Shown: positions 5,457-6,798 of the stretch, in pieces
Layout: each line of letters begins with the position of its first letter
How positions within the stretch are numbered: position 1 is the stretch's first letter
Assembly (NCBI GenBank): GCA_013152575.1
Contig: JAADGB010000057.1
Span: forward strand, 1 to 6,798
Length of the DNA: 6,798 nucleotides
From: Thermoproteota archaeon
Lineage (GTDB): Archaea > Thermoproteota > Thermoprotei_A > Sulfolobales > Acidilobaceae
Direction: 5' to 3'
Notes under the pieces: generated by a model
Databases searched by the model: none
Told to the model about the DNA's origin: nothing
The model's input: the letters and a program-made list of their open reading frames with translations, nothing else
Translations under genes and position numbers: made by a program

Positions 5457-6278
5457 ATGAGTCAAGCTATACTGGAGGCGATAAAAGAGGCAAGGAGTCT
5501 GCCAAAGATAAGCCTAGATGGAGAACTCGTTATAACATACACGTGGAGGGCAAAGCCAGCCGCCCTATCAATGTACATGACTCTATTACACTCCGGGCTA
5601 AAGGCAACAATAGCTCACACAGCGCTCGCAAGCGTCCACATTATTCCTTACAGGGACATAGACACTCTAGTAGTCTTCACCGCAGACGAGAGAGACACGA
5701 GGACAGTGAACCTAGCAATGGCAGCTTCTTCACTGGGGATTAGAACGACTGTTGTAGGTCCCAGGATGCACCCGGCCATCGAGGATACACTGAATAATAT
5801 GAATGTGGAGAGAATAGAGGTAAGCTCCAATGCCCCGGTACTAACAATGATGATCGCTTCATTATTCTGGAGGCCGAAACTAATGGGTGCGAGAGAAGAA
5901 AGAATGCAGGAAGAGTTAACGAGCCTGGACTCGGCGTATGAATGGATAAGGGAGAGATACAGTGAAGAAATCGCCAAACTCTCACAAATCGGACCAGAAA
6001 AAATCTACTATACACCATCAATAGAGGCTGGAGCATCATATTACGCAATGCTCGCTGGAGCTAACTCGTATCCACTCGATGAGCTGTCAAACCTTAAAGG
6101 ACCCCGTGAGGCAATCGCCTTCGTGGCAGGTGTAGATCAACACAACTATAAGGATATCATATTAAACGCGAGCCTCAGAGGAGTGAAACTCTACAAGGTA
6201 GTCATAGACACTGACCCAGTCACGGTAAACTTGTATGCGGCGATGCTCGCCATCGCAGCGTTAAACAAACTATTATAG
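5457..6278 (+). CDS. SIS-like (phosphosugar-binding fold) protein, tandem and degenerate
   Basis: A 273-residue protein that resembles two sugar isomerase (SIS) domains joined by a helical linker. First half: YTWRAKPAALSMYMTLLHSG (28-47), HIIPYRDIDTLVVFTADERD (61-80), TVNLAMAASSLGIRTTVVGP (83-102), which follows the SIS order of strand, helix, strand, phosphate loop, helix, strand. The normal Ser/Thr-rich phosphate loop (SQSGET type) is replaced by FTADERDT. A charged helical linker covers about 145-178. Second half: KIYYTPSIEAGASYYAML (182-199), SYPLDELSNLKGP (204-216, like the ELKHGP region of GlmS), AIAFVAGVDQHNYKDIIL (219-236), VKLYKVVID (243-251). The start is taken as ATG 5457, 4 nt after the MTAP stop; TTG 5439 would overlap MTAP by 14 nt. 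There is no good ribosome binding site, so translational coupling to MTAP is likely. Substrate and activity are unknown; it may be a binding or regulatory protein. Confidence 0.75.
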   Translation: MSQAILEAIKEARSLPKISLDGELVITYTWRAKPAALSMYMTLLHSGLKATIAHTALASVHIIPYRDIDTLVVFTADERDTRTVNLAMAASSLGIRTTVVGPRMHPAIEDTLNNMNVERIEVSSNAPVLTMMIASLFWRPKLMGAREERMQEELTSLDSAYEWIRERYSEEIAKLSQIGPEKIYYTPSIEAGASYYAMLAGANSYPLDELSNLKGPREAIAFVAGVDQHNYKDIILNASLRGVKLYKVVIDTDPVTVNLYAAMLAIAALNKLL

Positions 6279-6289
6279 GAAATAGAATT

Positions 6290-6293
6290 GGAG
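6290..6293 (+). promoter_or_regulatory. Ribosome binding site of the small metallopeptidase gene
   Basis: GGAG (within GGAGTTGGGAG) lies 8 nt before ATG 6302 in the 23-bp gap after the SIS-like gene. A closer GGGAG is only 1 nt from the start and too near to act. Confidence 0.6.
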
Positions 6294-6301
6294 TTGGGAG
6301 C

Positions 6302-6709
6302 ATGCCTAGAATCAAATACGAGCCTGCTGAAGACGTATGCAAGGCTATAGAATTAATTCTTTCCACGGGTATGTTCCCTCACATTAAGCCTGGCAGAGTG
6401 AAGTGTGTGAGAAGTAGAGGCTCGAAGTCGCGTGCTATTGCTAGGATATATGGTCTACCCAAACCTTGGATAGTGTCTGGATTAGAGCCCGGGTATGTGA
6501 TTGAGGTCATCAGTGAGAAGTTCAACAAACTATCGTGTAAGGAAAAGGTTAAGACATTGATCCACGAATTGCTTCACATACCAGCCACCTTCTCCGGAGG
6601 ATTACGGCCTCATGGCAAGATGGTTAATGGAAGGCGGGTGAACGCATACTATAGGAAGCTTGATTCAGGCTTATTGGAAGAGTTGTGCAGGGTTCTCACC
6701 GGAGGCTAG
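6302..6709 (+). CDS. Small predicted zinc metallopeptidase (HExxH)
   Basis: A 135-residue protein with the zinc-protease signature HELLH at 88-92 inside an amphipathic helix, followed by IPATFSGGLRPHG. H88 and H92 would bind zinc with E89 as general base; H104 in the conserved-looking RPHG is the natural third ligand, 11 residues after H92. I recall archaeal predicted metallopeptidases with the same HELLHIP-FSGGLRPHG pattern (COG4900-like), but no substrate is known. The N-terminal half (VIEVISEKFNKLSCKEKVKTLI before the motif) fits a compact mini-gluzincin-like fold. No signal peptide or membrane segment is visible, so it is cytoplasmic. Four cysteines (13, 35, 79, 129) are scattered. It is the last gene of the truD-MTAP-SIS run and its end overlaps the convergent epimerase gene by 14 bp. 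Confidence 0.85.
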   Translation: MPRIKYEPAEDVCKAIELILSTGMFPHIKPGRVKCVRSRGSKSRAIARIYGLPKPWIVSGLEPGYVIEVISEKFNKLSCKEKVKTLIHELLHIPATFSGGLRPHGKMVNGRRVNAYYRKLDSGLLEELCRVLTGG

Positions 6710-6798
6710 CGAGTTTAGTCTTGTATAAATCATACAAGTGCTTTACACCGTATTCCAATGGTACTTCTGGTCTCCATCCACTGGCTTTACTTATCTTG
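6696..6798 (-). CDS. C-terminus of an NDP-sugar epimerase/dehydratase (extended SDR family), partial
   Basis: The last 33 codons of a minus-strand gene, ending at TGA 6696-6698. The peptide SGWRPEVPLEYGVKHLYDLY is the typical C-terminal element of extended short-chain dehydrogenases such as GalE or dTDP-glucose dehydratase (GWxPxxxLExG, then a helix). These enzymes modify nucleotide sugars for surface glycans or N-glycosylation. The catalytic part lies outside the window, so the substrate cannot be told. The 3' end overlaps the convergent metallopeptidase gene by 14 bp. Confidence 0.72.
   Translation of the reverse strand, partial: KISKASGWRPEVPLEYGVKHLYDLYKTKLASLR

Noticed and set aside
5543..6048. 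Three reading frames inside the SIS-like gene
   Set aside because: The in-frame protein has fold-like order and codon use like its neighbours; the alternatives show no recognisable motif.

Overview
The window looks like a piece of a hyperthermophilic crenarchaeal (Thermoproteota, probably Desulfurococcales-like) chromosome. The reasons are the gene content (a type 2 peptidyl-tRNA hydrolase, a human-type MTA phosphorylase with a full set of disulfide cysteines, an arginine decarboxylase of the AdoMet decarboxylase family, archaeal TruD and class III signal-peptide pilins), heavy use of AGG/AGA and ATA codons, TTG starts, GGTGA-type ribosome binding sites and TATA-box-like elements. No IS element, CRISPR array, rRNA or convincing tRNA was seen. 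Genus assignment is not possible by eye.

Layout, left to right. (1) Positions 1-1917 hold two divergent genes for secreted type IV pilin-like proteins, separated by a 149-bp promoter region. The left one is on the minus strand, starts at a TTG at 952 and runs off the window; the right one is on the plus strand and carries a calcium-binding loop. (2) Positions 1952-2893 hold two minus-strand genes: a pyruvoyl-dependent decarboxylase proenzyme (probably ArgDC, alternatively SpeD) and, upstream of it, a MoaB-type molybdopterin adenylyltransferase. (3) From 2976 the plus strand takes over with pth2, divergent from moaB across 82 bp. A 163-bp non-coding gap with inverted repeats follows. (4) truD, MTA phosphorylase, a degenerate tandem-SIS protein and a small HExxH metallopeptidase then run in one direction with gaps of 40, 4 and 23 bp, which looks like an operon. 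(5) The right edge holds the C-terminus of a minus-strand sugar-nucleotide epimerase/dehydratase that overlaps the end of the peptidase gene.

Functional themes are the cell surface (pilins, sugar nucleotide enzyme), polyamine and methylthioadenosine metabolism (ArgDC/SpeD, MTAP), Mo/W cofactor synthesis (MoaB) and tRNA handling (Pth2, TruD). ArgDC would make agmatine, the entry to spermidine-type polyamines. Aminopropyl transfer in that pathway releases methylthioadenosine, which MTAP recycles. The least understood genes are the SIS-like protein next to MTAP, the small metallopeptidase and the two pilin-like proteins. I saw no obviously new multi-gene system; these are the candidates worth following.
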